From: Peptostreptococcus sp.
GTDB lineage: Bacteria > Bacillota > Clostridia > Peptostreptococcales > Peptostreptococcaceae
Direction: 5' to 3'
Assembly (NCBI GenBank): GCA_020025095.1
Contig: JAHHSS010000033.1
Location: 1-15,029 of the forward strand
DNA length: 15,029 bases
A program made the translations under genes and the position numbers. Below, one piece after another: positions 8,743-15,029 of the stretch. The notes under the pieces are model-generated. The model was not told the DNA's origin. It worked only from the letters and a program-made list of their open reading frames with translations, and ran no database searches. Positions within the stretch are counted from its first letter, which is position 1; each line of letters opens with the position of its first letter.

Positions 8743-10116
8743 TTATTTTCCCTCTGATAGAAGCTTTGCTTGTATCATAATAGCACATTCCGTTCTCTTT
8801 CTCTGCATCTCACATCCTAGTTCATATGGCTTTTTTATGTCCCCATTAAAGTTGATAGCATTTGCGTGACATCCACCTGAACAATAAAATTTATTCCAAC
8901 AAGTCTTGCATTCCTCTTTATTGTAGACATGAGCATTTCTGAACATTTCTCTCATATCCTCAGGAATTTTTATATTTTCATCATTTACATTCCCCATTAT
9001 AAACTCTTCTTTACCTACAAACTGATGACATGGGTATATATCTCCATTTGGAACTATAGATACATACTCATTACCAGCACCACAACCTGTTATTCTTTTA
9101 ATAACACATGGCCCTTGATTTAAATCTACCATAAAATGGAAAAACTTTAATTTTTCACCTTTCAATTGTCTTTCTGCAAGCTCTTGAGCATATCTCTCAT
9201 ATTCTTCAAATATCTTTGGTAAATCCTCTTCTCTAAGTGCAAAAGGATTTGATTCATCATCTACTACTGGTTCAACAGATGTAAGCTCAAATCCTAAATC
9301 AGCAAAATGATTTATGTCCTTAGAAAAATCAAGATTATCTCTAGTAAATGTCCCTCTAACATAATAATACTTATCCTTAGGTCTCTGTGACACTAACTTT
9401 TGGAACTTAGGAACTATTAAATCATAACTTCCCTTGTCATTTATCGTTAATCTCATATGGTCATTTATTTCTTTTCTACCATCAAGAGATAAGACTACAT
9501 TATGCATATGTTCATTTATAAAATCTATTTTTTCATCATCTAGAAGAACACCATTTGTTGTAATTGTGAATCTCATATTTTTACCTGCTGGCTTTTCTAT
9601 CTCTCTACCATACTTTACAAGCTCTTTAACAACTTCCCAATTCATAAGAGGTTCTCCACCAAAGAAGTCAACATCCAAATTTCTTCTATTACCACTATTT
9701 GCTATCAAAAAGTCCATAGCCTTTTTACCTATTTCTAATGGCATAAGCTCAGCTTTACCACCAAAATCACCTTGCTTAGCAAAGCAATATTTACATTTTA
9801 AGTTACAATCATGTGCAACATTAAGACATAGTGCCTTAACAACTGGTTGTCTATTTACAAAGCTTGGATGAAATTCATATTCATCATCTGTATATAATAG
9901 ACCTTCTTTTACTAACTCTTCTATTTCTTGATATGATTCTTCAACTTTTTTTCTATCAAATTCATCAGATAATATATCTACTATTTCCTCTAAATTTTTT
10001 TCTTCATAAAAGTCTAAAACTCTATAAGTTACATCGTCAACAACATGAACAGCCCCACCATTTACGTCTATTACTATATTGTATCCGTTCATACTGTATT
10101 TGTGTATCATCTTCAA
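8743..10116 (-). CDS. scfB: SCIFF-peptide maturase (radical SAM, thioether-forming)
   Basis: A 457-residue radical-SAM/SPASM protein matching the clostridial SCIFF maturases (CteB/ScfB family), which form a Cys-to-Thr thioether in the short six-cysteine SCIFF peptide. Residues 1 to about 95 look like the RiPP-recognition domain found at the front of such enzymes. The radical-SAM cluster motif is CNLKCKYC (Cys104, Cys108, Cys111), followed by DFFGGEP (150-156) and TITTNG (184-189). The SPASM region carries Cys337, Cys345, Cys363, then CX2CX5CX3C at 403, 406, 412 and 416, and Cys435 and Cys444, enough for two auxiliary clusters. The start is TTG at 10116, with GGGAGG eight bases upstream. An internal ATG two codons later would be too far from that site. 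No precursor peptide gene lies beside it, so the substrate must be encoded elsewhere. Confidence 0.95.
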   Translation of the reverse strand: MKMIHKYSMNGYNIVIDVNGGAVHVVDDVTYRVLDFYEEKNLEEIVDILSDEFDRKKVEESYQEIEELVKEGLLYTDDEYEFHPSFVNRQPVVKALCLNVAHDCNLKCKYCFAKQGDFGGKAELMPLEIGKKAMDFLIANSGNRRNLDVDFFGGEPLMNWEVVKELVKYGREIEKPAGKNMRFTITTNGVLLDDEKIDFINEHMHNVVLSLDGRKEINDHMRLTINDKGSYDLIVPKFQKLVSQRPKDKYYYVRGTFTRDNLDFSKDINHFADLGFELTSVEPVVDDESNPFALREEDLPKIFEEYERYAQELAERQLKGEKLKFFHFMVDLNQGPCVIKRITGCGAGNEYVSIVPNGDIYPCHQFVGKEEFIMGNVNDENIKIPEDMREMFRNAHVYNKEECKTCWNKFYCSGGCHANAINFNGDIKKPYELGCEMQRKRTECAIMIQAKLLSEGK

Positions 10117-10124
10117 AACTAATT

Positions 10125-10130
10125 CCTCCC
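10125..10130 (-). promoter_or_regulatory. Ribosome binding site supporting a TTG start of the maturase
   Basis: GGGAGG on the minus strand, eight bases before the TTG at 10116. The nearest ATG (10110) would be 14 bases away, which is too far, so the TTG start is preferred. Confidence 0.7.
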
Positions 10131-10156
10131 TTTTTAACCCTATAATGTCAAATTAT

Positions 10157-10186
10157 ATTATATCACATTTATCTATACAATGTGAA
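10157..10186 (-). promoter_or_regulatory. Predicted promoter of the SCIFF maturase with an internal inverted repeat
   Basis: On the minus strand, TTCACA (10186-10181) and TATAAT (10162-10157) are 18 bases apart, and a TGn precedes the -10, giving an extended -10 element. The spacer is bracketed by the perfect inverted repeat TCACATT (10163-10169) / AATGTGA (10179-10185). A regulator binding there would cover the promoter. Confidence 0.55.
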
Positions 10187-10314
10187 CTTATGTATAATCT
10201 AGTAAATTACATAATTTAATTAAAATTCTTTCACTTTCAATGTTATAAATTTACTATCTACTCGAGTATCAAAGCAGCTTTTTCTCATTTTTTATATGTT
10301 TAATTGTATTTTTA

Positions 10315-10347
10315 TGTTATAATGATACATATGTATTAATGGAGGTG
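10315..10347 (+). promoter_or_regulatory. Extended -10 promoter and ribosome binding site of the lipoprotein gene
   Basis: TGTTATAAT (10315-10323) is an extended -10 element; a good -35 is not visible. GGAGGTG at 10341-10347 precedes the TTG start at 10355 by seven bases. A 10-base palindrome, TACTCGAGTA (10259-10268), lies about 50 bases upstream and is a possible regulator site, though this is weak. Confidence 0.55.
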
Positions 10348-10354
10348 AATAATT

Positions 10355-11392
10355 TTGAAACTATTCAAAAAAACTATGGTTACTCTTTTAGCGTTAACTA
10401 TGTCTGCCACAATGGTTGCATGTGGACCTAATAAGAAAACTTCGAAGAAAGATGATACTCAAAAAATTGAATATATAACAGAGATAACTAAGGATAATGT
10501 GGAAGAAGTTGTAATTGAGTACAAGGAAATTCTTTCATATTACAATGAGCTTAAAAATAATCTTAAAACAATTGATGATGTAAGCAAAAAACCTGATTTA
10601 GAAAGAGATGCTGTATCTGCTAAAGATTCTATAAAGAATGGAAGAACACTTCTTAACAATACACAGACTCTTTACAAACCTCTTATAGAGGCAAAATCAA
10701 CTTTACTTAAGATGTATGATATTTCTCTTGAACTTTCAGATACAGTTGTTAGCGATCCTAATGCTTATCAAGAAAAATTAAAAGAATACGATAAACTTTT
10801 TAATAAGTTCAAAGAAATGATGGATAAGATACGTTCTGACATCAAAGCAGTAAGAGGAAAATCTCCTACTGATGACAAAAACGCTCCAAAAGATGAAAAT
10901 GGAAACGATAAAAATAACAAGGACGATAAGGATAGTTCAGATATAAATTCTGTTAATGATGAAAAGAAATCAAATAACAAAAATGACGAAAATTCATCTA
11001 ATAAGAATGATAACAAAGGAAATTCTGATAAAGAAAATAATTCAGGAAATTCTAGTAACTCAGGAAATTCTAACAACTCTGGTAGCTCAAGTAATTCAGG
11101 AAATTCTAGTAACTCAGGAAATTCTGGAAACTCTTCAAATTCATCAAATGGCGATGAATTTGTACCATCAGTATCAAGCCTTAACAATAACCTTAGAAGT
11201 GAAATTAGAAGCGCTGGATATAATTCAGGTGCAAGCTATAAGCAAAGCGGAGGAAGTTCAGCCAACCTTGATCAAGTAGCTGCGCAAATGTTTAATGACC
11301 TAGAAGGCGATAACCCTATTCAGTCAAATCAGATTTCAGAAGCTAGAGCGATATTCGTGAGTGCATTTAAACAAGCATACAACAGTAACTAA
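10355..11392 (+). CDS. Lipoprotein of unknown function with Ser/Asn/Gly-rich linker
   Basis: A 345-residue predicted lipoprotein, the only plus-strand gene in the window. It starts at TTG. Residues 1-22 form a signal peptide with a basic front, a hydrophobic core and a lipobox-like MVAC; Cys23 would be lipidated, with a Met rather than the usual Leu at -3. Residues about 40-165 are charged and probably helical or coiled-coil. Residues about 170-270 are a low-complexity linker, first Asp/Lys/Asn-rich, then NSGNSSNSG-type repeats. A C-terminal segment of about 75 residues (from about 271) with LRSEIRSAGYNSG and Asp/Glu-rich turns may be a small domain. I recognise no known family. The layout suggests a membrane-tethered stalk that places a C-terminal piece in or beyond the cell wall. 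It is divergent from the maturase gene, and no functional link to it is shown. Confidence 0.85.
   Translation: MKLFKKTMVTLLALTMSATMVACGPNKKTSKKDDTQKIEYITEITKDNVEEVVIEYKEILSYYNELKNNLKTIDDVSKKPDLERDAVSAKDSIKNGRTLLNNTQTLYKPLIEAKSTLLKMYDISLELSDTVVSDPNAYQEKLKEYDKLFNKFKEMMDKIRSDIKAVRGKSPTDDKNAPKDENGNDKNNKDDKDSSDINSVNDEKKSNNKNDENSSNKNDNKGNSDKENNSGNSSNSGNSNNSGSSSNSGNSSNSGNSGNSSNSSNGDEFVPSVSSLNNNLRSEIRSAGYNSGASYKQSGGSSANLDQVAAQMFNDLEGDNPIQSNQISEARAIFVSAFKQAYNSN
11038..11125 (+). repeat. 34-base direct repeat within the lipoprotein linker
   Basis: The same 34 bases occur at 11038-11071 and 11092-11125, with a 54-base period equal to 18 codons. They encode the NSGNSSNSG linker repeats. Such in-frame repeats can expand or contract by recombination without breaking the frame. 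Confidence 0.85.
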
Positions 11393-11395
11393 TTC

Positions 11396-11427
11396 AAAAA
11401 AGTCATTGCAACTGCAATGACTTTTTT
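11396..11427 (+). terminator. Intrinsic terminator of the lipoprotein gene
   Basis: AGTCATTGCA (11401-11410) pairs perfectly with TGCAATGACT (11413-11422), flanked by an A-run on the left and TTTTTT on the right. It begins four bases after the stop codon. The A-run also makes it usable from the minus strand. Confidence 0.9.
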
Positions 11428-11472
11428 ATATAAATACAAGTCTTACTCTAGTAGTAATCTTTATATAAAAAT

Positions 11473-11504
11473 AAAAAAGGAGCTCTGGCGAAGCTCCTTT
11501 TTTT
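11473..11504. terminator. Bidirectional intrinsic terminator
   Basis: AAAAAAGGAGCT (11473-11484) pairs with AGCTCCTTTTTT (11492-11503) around a seven-base loop. The T-run and A-run let it work in both directions. From the minus strand it lies about 120 bases after the 217-residue gene; from the plus strand it would be a second terminator after the lipoprotein gene, or end a small RNA. Confidence 0.85.
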
Positions 11505-11624
11505 GACTATATTAAGAAATAAAATTATTCAAAATCCTATATAGTCAGTTGAGTGATTATGGTAGTTTTTTGTAAACAAAACCTATCTGCTTTTTTAATT
11601 TTATCCCTATGGATAATCATTCTA
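11505..11624. other. Structured 120-base non-coding stretch
   Basis: Between the terminator at 11473-11504 and the 217-residue gene. It holds TGACTATAT (11504-11512) paired with ATATAGTCA (11539-11547), and the hairpin TTATCC-CTAT-GGATAA (11601-11616). No open reading frame of note is seen. It may be a long structured 3' untranslated region or a small RNA; I recognise no known RNA family. Confidence 0.4.
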
Positions 11625-12278
11625 TTAACTAAATATTTTCTTAATCTCTGTATTTCTAACTTCTAGATCGTTATTCTCTGTAGTTTTCATTACTACTGAA
11701 TATCTGTCTCCATCAACAAAGAATATAACTACTTTTTTATCATTAAAATTATATTCTCTGTATTTATCCATTTCTTTGTCGCATACTTGACGCAAATTTT
11801 CTATATCATTATCTTCTGTATTTATTACATATTTAGGATCAGCCTTTGAAAGAAGGTTTATTATATTTCTTTCTTCTCCTGCTTCATATATTCCATATCT
11901 ATTAACTACAATATCTAACTGTTCATCAGCTAATTTAACATTAATAGGTTCTCCAGAATTATCCCTTGTTATTCTTCCATAAACATCCTGATGATGAACA
12001 GGATAAAGTTCTTCAACATTGACATCCATTATCTTGTCAAAGTGAACATACTGTTTATTGTTTACATATCCTTCATTTTTAATTTCGACAAAGCCAGGAA
12101 TACTTCCTATACAAAAATTCTCTATTGAATCCTTATTGTATTTGCTAGTAAAAGGTAATATTTTTATGATATCGTTTTCTTCATCCCTATCTAATACTAT
12201 GGCATAATCTAATGCATATGTTTCCATATCGGCATTATCTAAAGCGAAAAAGTTATATCTAACTATATTTCCTATCAT
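11625..12278 (-). CDS. Unknown protein; N-terminal half possibly a PemK/MazF-like barrel
   Basis: A 217-residue acidic protein that I do not recognise with certainty. The start ATG has AGGAGG six bases upstream. The first 125 residues follow a pattern reminiscent of the PemK/MazF (SH3-like) fold: IVRYNF (5-10), YAIVLD (25-30), ILPFTSKY (40-47), a region ending in FVEIKNEG, the pair YVHFDKIMDV (77-86), then VYGRIT (99-104) and PINVKLADEQLD (111-122). The remainder has an Asp/Glu-rich helix (about 155-178) and a beta-rich tail with KVVIFFVDGDRYSVVMK (182-198). No antitoxin gene lies beside it, so a classic toxin-antitoxin pair is not supported. It has its own predicted promoter, and ptsI ends upstream with a terminator, so it seems independently expressed. 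Confidence 0.75.
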   Translation of the reverse strand: MIGNIVRYNFFALDNADMETYALDYAIVLDRDEENDIIKILPFTSKYNKDSIENFCIGSIPGFVEIKNEGYVNNKQYVHFDKIMDVNVEELYPVHHQDVYGRITRDNSGEPINVKLADEQLDIVVNRYGIYEAGEERNIINLLSKADPKYVINTEDNDIENLRQVCDKEMDKYREYNFNDKKVVIFFVDGDRYSVVMKTTENNDLEVRNTEIKKIFS

Positions 12279-12338
12279 GTTGCGCCTCCTATATATTTAA
12301 ATAAGCTGTATATTAACTGGAAATCACTTTCCTATTTA

Positions 12339-12367
12339 ATATTAACATATAAATATATTTTTGTCTA
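12339..12367 (-). promoter_or_regulatory. Predicted promoter of the 217-residue unknown gene
   Basis: On the minus strand, TAGACA (12367-12362) and TAATAT (12344-12339) are 17 bases apart, with TGT just before the -10 as an extended element. Transcription would start near 12332, leaving a leader of about 55 bases. Confidence 0.5.
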
Positions 12368-12524
12368 CATTTTTATAGTTATAATAAAGAAATATTATGT
12401 ACTATATACTCATTTTTAGGTAATAGTATATTATATTTATTTGTTAATATATTTAATAGCTAGATATTTACAAAATTATTGAAATTTAATTAAATATTAT
12501 ATTTTTTCTCAAATGCTATTAACA
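12368..12524. other. AT-rich stretch with no gene
   Basis: Between the unknown gene's promoter and the ptsI terminator. It is almost entirely A and T with many stops in all frames. I see no gene, clear repeat or known RNA in it. Confidence 0.6.
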
Positions 12525-12558
12525 TAAAAAAGAACCGTTAAAAACGGTCCTTTTTTTA
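12525..12558 (-). terminator. Intrinsic terminator of ptsI
   Basis: On the minus strand, AAGGACCGTT pairs with AACGGTTCTT (one G-U pair) around a short loop, followed by TTTTTT. It begins 14 bases after the ptsI stop codon. A-runs upstream may let it act in both directions. Confidence 0.9.
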
Positions 12559-12571
12559 CATACTTTTATAG

Positions 12572-14284
12572 TTATCTTTTAGATATAAAATCTTCCATAT
12601 ATTTTTCTATTTCTTCAGATGTACTTAAACTTAAAACTTCACTTGCTAGAGCCTTCATGTCAGATTCGCTTACTGAAGTAACTAGTCTTCTAGCTCTCAA
12701 TATTGATATTGGTGACATCGAAAACTCATCAAGACCAAATCCTAAAAGTATAGGTATCATCTTTTGATCTCCTGCTGCTTCTCCACACATTCCTACCCAT
12801 TTTCCTTCTGCATGTGCATTCTTAATAACAAGATTTATCAATCTAAGAACTGCTGGGTTAAATTGATTGTAAAGATAGCTTATTTTTTGATTCATTCTAT
12901 CCACAGCGCAAGTATACTGAATTAGGTCATTTGTTCCTATTGAGAAGAAATCAACGTGCTTTGCTAAAATATCTGATATTATAGCTGCTGACGGAACTTC
13001 TATCATCATACCTATTTCTACATCATTTGAATATTCTATTCCCTCATCGGATAATTCTTTCTTTACTTCTTCACAGACTTCTTTAGCTTTTAAAAGTTCT
13101 TCTAGTGAAGAAATCATCGGAAACATTATTCTAAGCTTGCCATGTACTGAGGCTCTATAAAGAGCTCTTAATTGAGTCTTAAATATCTCAGTTTTATCAA
13201 GGCAAAGTCTTATCGCTCTATAACCCAAGAATGGATTCATTTCTTCCTCCATTTCAAAGTAGCTAAGTTTTTTGTCCCCACCTATATCTAGTGTTCTTAT
13301 TACTACTGGCTTTCCTTGCATTCCTTCTAATACTGCCTTATATGCCTCATATTGAGTATCTTCTTCAGGGAACTTATCACTATTCATGTACAAGAACTCT
13401 GTTCTATAAAGTCCAACTCCCTCAGCATCATTCTTAATCAAGCCTTCTATATCATTTGGCGTTCCAATGTTTCCTGCAAGTTCAACATGTTTTCCATCAG
13501 TAGTTACTGATTCTTTTCCCTTTAGAAGTTCTAACTCTTTTTTTTCTTCTTCAAAAAGTCTCTTTTTCTCTTTGTATTCATCTATTATAGACTGTTCCGG
13601 ATTAACAAATACTTCGCCAGTATCACCGTTGAAAATTATCATATCGTTATCCTTTATAGTCTTTGTTGCATCATTTAAACCTACTACCGCTGCTATTTCA
13701 AGGGTTCTAGACATTATTGCAGTATGTGAAGTTCTTCCTCCAATGTCTGTAAGGAAACCTAGTACTTTTGACTTATCCATTGTAGCTGTATCTGATGGAG
13801 TAAGGTCATGAGCTACTAGTACTACTTCTTCTCCTAATGAAGACAAATCCACTACCTTTATTCCAAGAATATGTCTTAGTACTCTTCCTGTAACATCCTT
13901 AATATCTGCAGCTCTTTCTTTCATATATGCATTGTCCATTCCCTCAAAAATAGACACAAACATATCTTTTACTTCATTTAGAGCATAGTCAGCATTTACT
14001 GATTCATTTTTTATCTTATTTTCAGCCTCTCCTATAAATTCAGGATCCTCTAAAACTAAGATATGCGCTCCAAATATTTCAGATTCCTCTTCTCCTACCT
14101 CTTTGGCAACTTTTTCCTTAACAGCAGTTAATTCCGCCTTTGAAAGCTCTACTGCATCCTTTAATTTTTTTACTTCTGCATCTATATCTGTTATCGCCTT
14201 TTTTTCTATTACAATTTCATTTTCTTCAATAACTAAAGCCTTACCTATTGCAATTCCTGGTGATGCGCCTATACCTTTCATCAT
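12572..14284 (-). CDS. ptsI: PTS Enzyme I (phosphoenolpyruvate-protein phosphotransferase)
   Basis: Enzyme I takes the phosphate from phosphoenolpyruvate onto its own histidine and passes it to HPr, the first step of sugar uptake by the phosphotransferase system; it is cytoplasmic. The 570 residues match the family length. The phosphorylated residue is His187 in GGRTSH (182-187). The C-terminal PEP-binding barrel shows GLYRTEFLY (291-299), DIGGDK (333-338), GYRAIR (354-359), metal ligands Glu429 in MIEVPSA and Asp453 in GTNDLIQYT, and catalytic Cys500 in GMCGEAAGD. All key residues are present. GGAGG lies nine bases before the first of two adjacent ATG codons. ptsH lies upstream, but a terminator separates them, so ptsI is made by read-through or from its own promoter in the 150 bases before it. 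Confidence 0.98.
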   Translation of the reverse strand: MMKGIGASPGIAIGKALVIEENEIVIEKKAITDIDAEVKKLKDAVELSKAELTAVKEKVAKEVGEEESEIFGAHILVLEDPEFIGEAENKIKNESVNADYALNEVKDMFVSIFEGMDNAYMKERAADIKDVTGRVLRHILGIKVVDLSSLGEEVVLVAHDLTPSDTATMDKSKVLGFLTDIGGRTSHTAIMSRTLEIAAVVGLNDATKTIKDNDMIIFNGDTGEVFVNPEQSIIDEYKEKKRLFEEEKKELELLKGKESVTTDGKHVELAGNIGTPNDIEGLIKNDAEGVGLYRTEFLYMNSDKFPEEDTQYEAYKAVLEGMQGKPVVIRTLDIGGDKKLSYFEMEEEMNPFLGYRAIRLCLDKTEIFKTQLRALYRASVHGKLRIMFPMISSLEELLKAKEVCEEVKKELSDEGIEYSNDVEIGMMIEVPSAAIISDILAKHVDFFSIGTNDLIQYTCAVDRMNQKISYLYNQFNPAVLRLINLVIKNAHAEGKWVGMCGEAAGDQKMIPILLGFGLDEFSMSPISILRARRLVTSVSESDMKALASEVLSLSTSEEIEKYMEDFISKR

Positions 14285-14315
14285 CTTAATCTTCCTCCAA
14301 ACTTTTCATATAACT

Positions 14316-14341
14316 ACAGAAGTTAAGATTTTTCCTTCTGT
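14316..14341. repeat. Inverted repeat in the ptsI leader
   Basis: ACAGAAG (14316-14322) pairs with CTTCTGT (14335-14341) around a 12-base loop, 31 bases before the ptsI start codon. It could form a leader hairpin or an operator. Function is unproven. Confidence 0.45.
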
Positions 14342-14432
14342 TTAACTTTACCATAATCAACTTTCATATAAATAATATATTGTGAAATCATTTTCTTTAT
14401 TAAAAACTTAAAACAACTAATTTTTATAAAAA

Positions 14433-14458
14433 ATGTTAAGGGCAAAAGCCCTTAACAT
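14433..14458 (-). terminator. Intrinsic terminator between ptsH and ptsI
   Basis: ATGTTAAGGGC (14433-14443) pairs perfectly with GCCCTTAACAT (14448-14458) around a four-base loop. On the minus strand it is followed by TTTTTT. It sits 20 bases after the ptsH stop codon, so it should reduce read-through from ptsH into ptsI and allow HPr to be made in excess over Enzyme I. Confidence 0.9.
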
Positions 14459-14477
14459 CTTGCCTTATTTCTTGCTA

Positions 14478-14741
14478 TTACTTTTCACCGAAACCATCTT
14501 CTACTAGCTTAACCATAGTATCAAGAGCTAGTTCTTCATCTTCACCAATAGTTTCTATTTCAATTGTAGTTCCCTTTGATAAACCTAACTTCATTATACC
14601 CATTATTGATTTAGCGTTTACCTTTTCACCATCATGTATAAGTTCAACAGATGACTTGAACTTTGATGCCTCTTTTACAAACATACTAGCTGGTCTTGCA
14701 TGCAAACCTGTTTCATTGATAATTGTTACTTCCTTTTTCAT
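14478..14741 (-). CDS. ptsH: PTS phosphocarrier protein HPr
   Basis: HPr shuttles phosphate from Enzyme I to the sugar-specific Enzyme II components; in Firmicutes it also serves carbon-catabolite control through a regulatory serine. The 87-residue protein has the active histidine at His14 in GLHARPAS (12-19) and the serine kinase site at Ser45 in AKSIMGIM (43-50), one position earlier than in B. subtilis. Both sites are intact, so HPr kinase regulation is expected. GGAGG lies six bases before the ATG. Upstream (14742-14890) a TATAAT on the minus strand near 14850 is a possible -10, but no good -35 is visible. A small hairpin (GACC/GGTC flanked by AATC/GATT, about 14792-14813) and TTAAC-TTT-GTTAA (14767-14779) lie in the leader. 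A terminator follows the gene. Confidence 0.98.
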   Translation of the reverse strand: MKKEVTIINETGLHARPASMFVKEASKFKSSVELIHDGEKVNAKSIMGIMKLGLSKGTTIEIETIGEDEELALDTMVKLVEDGFGEK

Positions 14742-14890
14742 AAAAAACCTCCATTATATACTCATTAATTTAACTTTGTTAATTGTATAATCGACCCTCT
14801 TGGTCTGATTACGTCCCTATTTAAATATAAAAATAAAAACTAATTATATTTTACAACATTTACAGGAAAAATACCATATTATTTTTGCTT

Positions 14891-15029
14891 TTAATTAAAA
14901 TCTGTTAGTTTTAAACTTTTTTCTATTATTTTATCAAGAATCCTTTTATCCGATATTACGGGAATATCGTAATTCTTCAAAATCGTTTTAAGACCGCCTA
15001 TGTGGTCGCTGTGTTCGTGCGTAATAAAG
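14891..15029 (-). pseudogene. 3' fragment of a metallo-beta-lactamase-fold hydrolase, probably truncated
   Basis: The last 45 codons of a minus-strand reading frame entering from the window edge. It carries the metal motif HxHxDH as THEHSDHIGG, like the WalJ/YycJ and related hydrolases, followed by a short helix-strand unit (LKTILKNYDIPVIS) and a stop about 36 residues after the motif. Family members normally carry well over 100 further residues, including more metal ligands, so this looks truncated. No continuation is visible in other frames before ptsH. It is notably richer in CG dinucleotides than the neighbouring genes. The upstream part lies outside the window, so a permuted or unusual short protein cannot be ruled out. 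Confidence 0.6.

Noticed and set aside
9434..9871. 145-codon plus-strand frame inside the SCIFF maturase gene
   Set aside because: It is antisense to a gene with intact family motifs and has no ribosome binding site or recognisable domain.
10117..10354. Riboswitch (c-di-GMP type) in the divergent intergenic region
   Set aside because: None of the conserved tetraloop-receptor or junction sequences are visible.
10768..11187. 139-codon minus-strand frame with Leu/Glu/Phe repeats
   Set aside because: It is the mirror of the low-complexity linker of the lipoprotein gene and is explained by that repeat.
14755..14890. Catabolite-responsive (CcpA) site upstream of ptsH
   Set aside because: The closest match, around the AATCGACC sequence, misses several consensus positions, so no cre site is claimed.
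1..15029. CRISPR array, tRNA, rRNA or insertion sequence
   Set aside because: No regularly spaced repeats, tRNA cloverleaf-like segment, rRNA sequence or transposase motif was seen.

Overview
The window is AT-rich DNA from a low-GC Gram-positive anaerobe, most likely class Clostridia and possibly Peptostreptococcaceae. The evidence is the base composition, strong GGAGG-type ribosome binding sites, two TTG starts, and a radical-SAM protein closely matching the SCIFF-peptide maturases typical of clostridia. The genus cannot be fixed from sequence alone. All genes but one read on the minus strand, so transcription mostly runs from right to left.

Right end (about 11.6-15.0 kb): a short 3' piece of a metallo-beta-lactamase-fold gene that stops soon after its metal motif; then ptsH (HPr) and ptsI (Enzyme I), the general phosphotransferase-system proteins. 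A strong intrinsic terminator lies between ptsH and ptsI and a second one follows ptsI. Next comes a 217-residue protein of unknown function whose N-terminal half resembles a PemK/MazF-like barrel, with its own predicted promoter.

Middle (8.7-11.6 kb): a plus-strand lipoprotein gene with a Ser/Asn/Gly-rich repeat linker, followed by two hairpin terminators. Divergent from it is the SCIFF maturase gene. No SCIFF precursor peptide gene is visible anywhere nearby. The maturase promoter contains a perfect inverted repeat in its spacer.

Left half (1-8.62 kb): a run of six minus-strand genes that looks like one operon or two overlapping ones: an AarF/UbiB-type atypical kinase with C-terminal membrane segments, a GT4 glycosyltransferase, an ATP-grasp ligase, a PIG-L/LmbE-type deacetylase, a MurJ-type flippase, and recJ, which leaves the window at its 5' edge. 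Glycosyltransferase + deacetylase + carboxylate-amine ligase echoes the logic of bacillithiol synthesis (BshA/BshB/BshC), with ATP-grasp in the ligase role. With a MurJ flippase alongside, a cell-surface glycoconjugate pathway is the alternative. This is the best candidate for an undescribed pathway here.

The most concrete sequence anomaly is at the 3' end of murJ. The annotated frame stops after 487 residues, but removing one base from a five-base homopolymer would give a 510-residue protein with a complete last membrane segment and basic tail, ending 10 bases before recJ.
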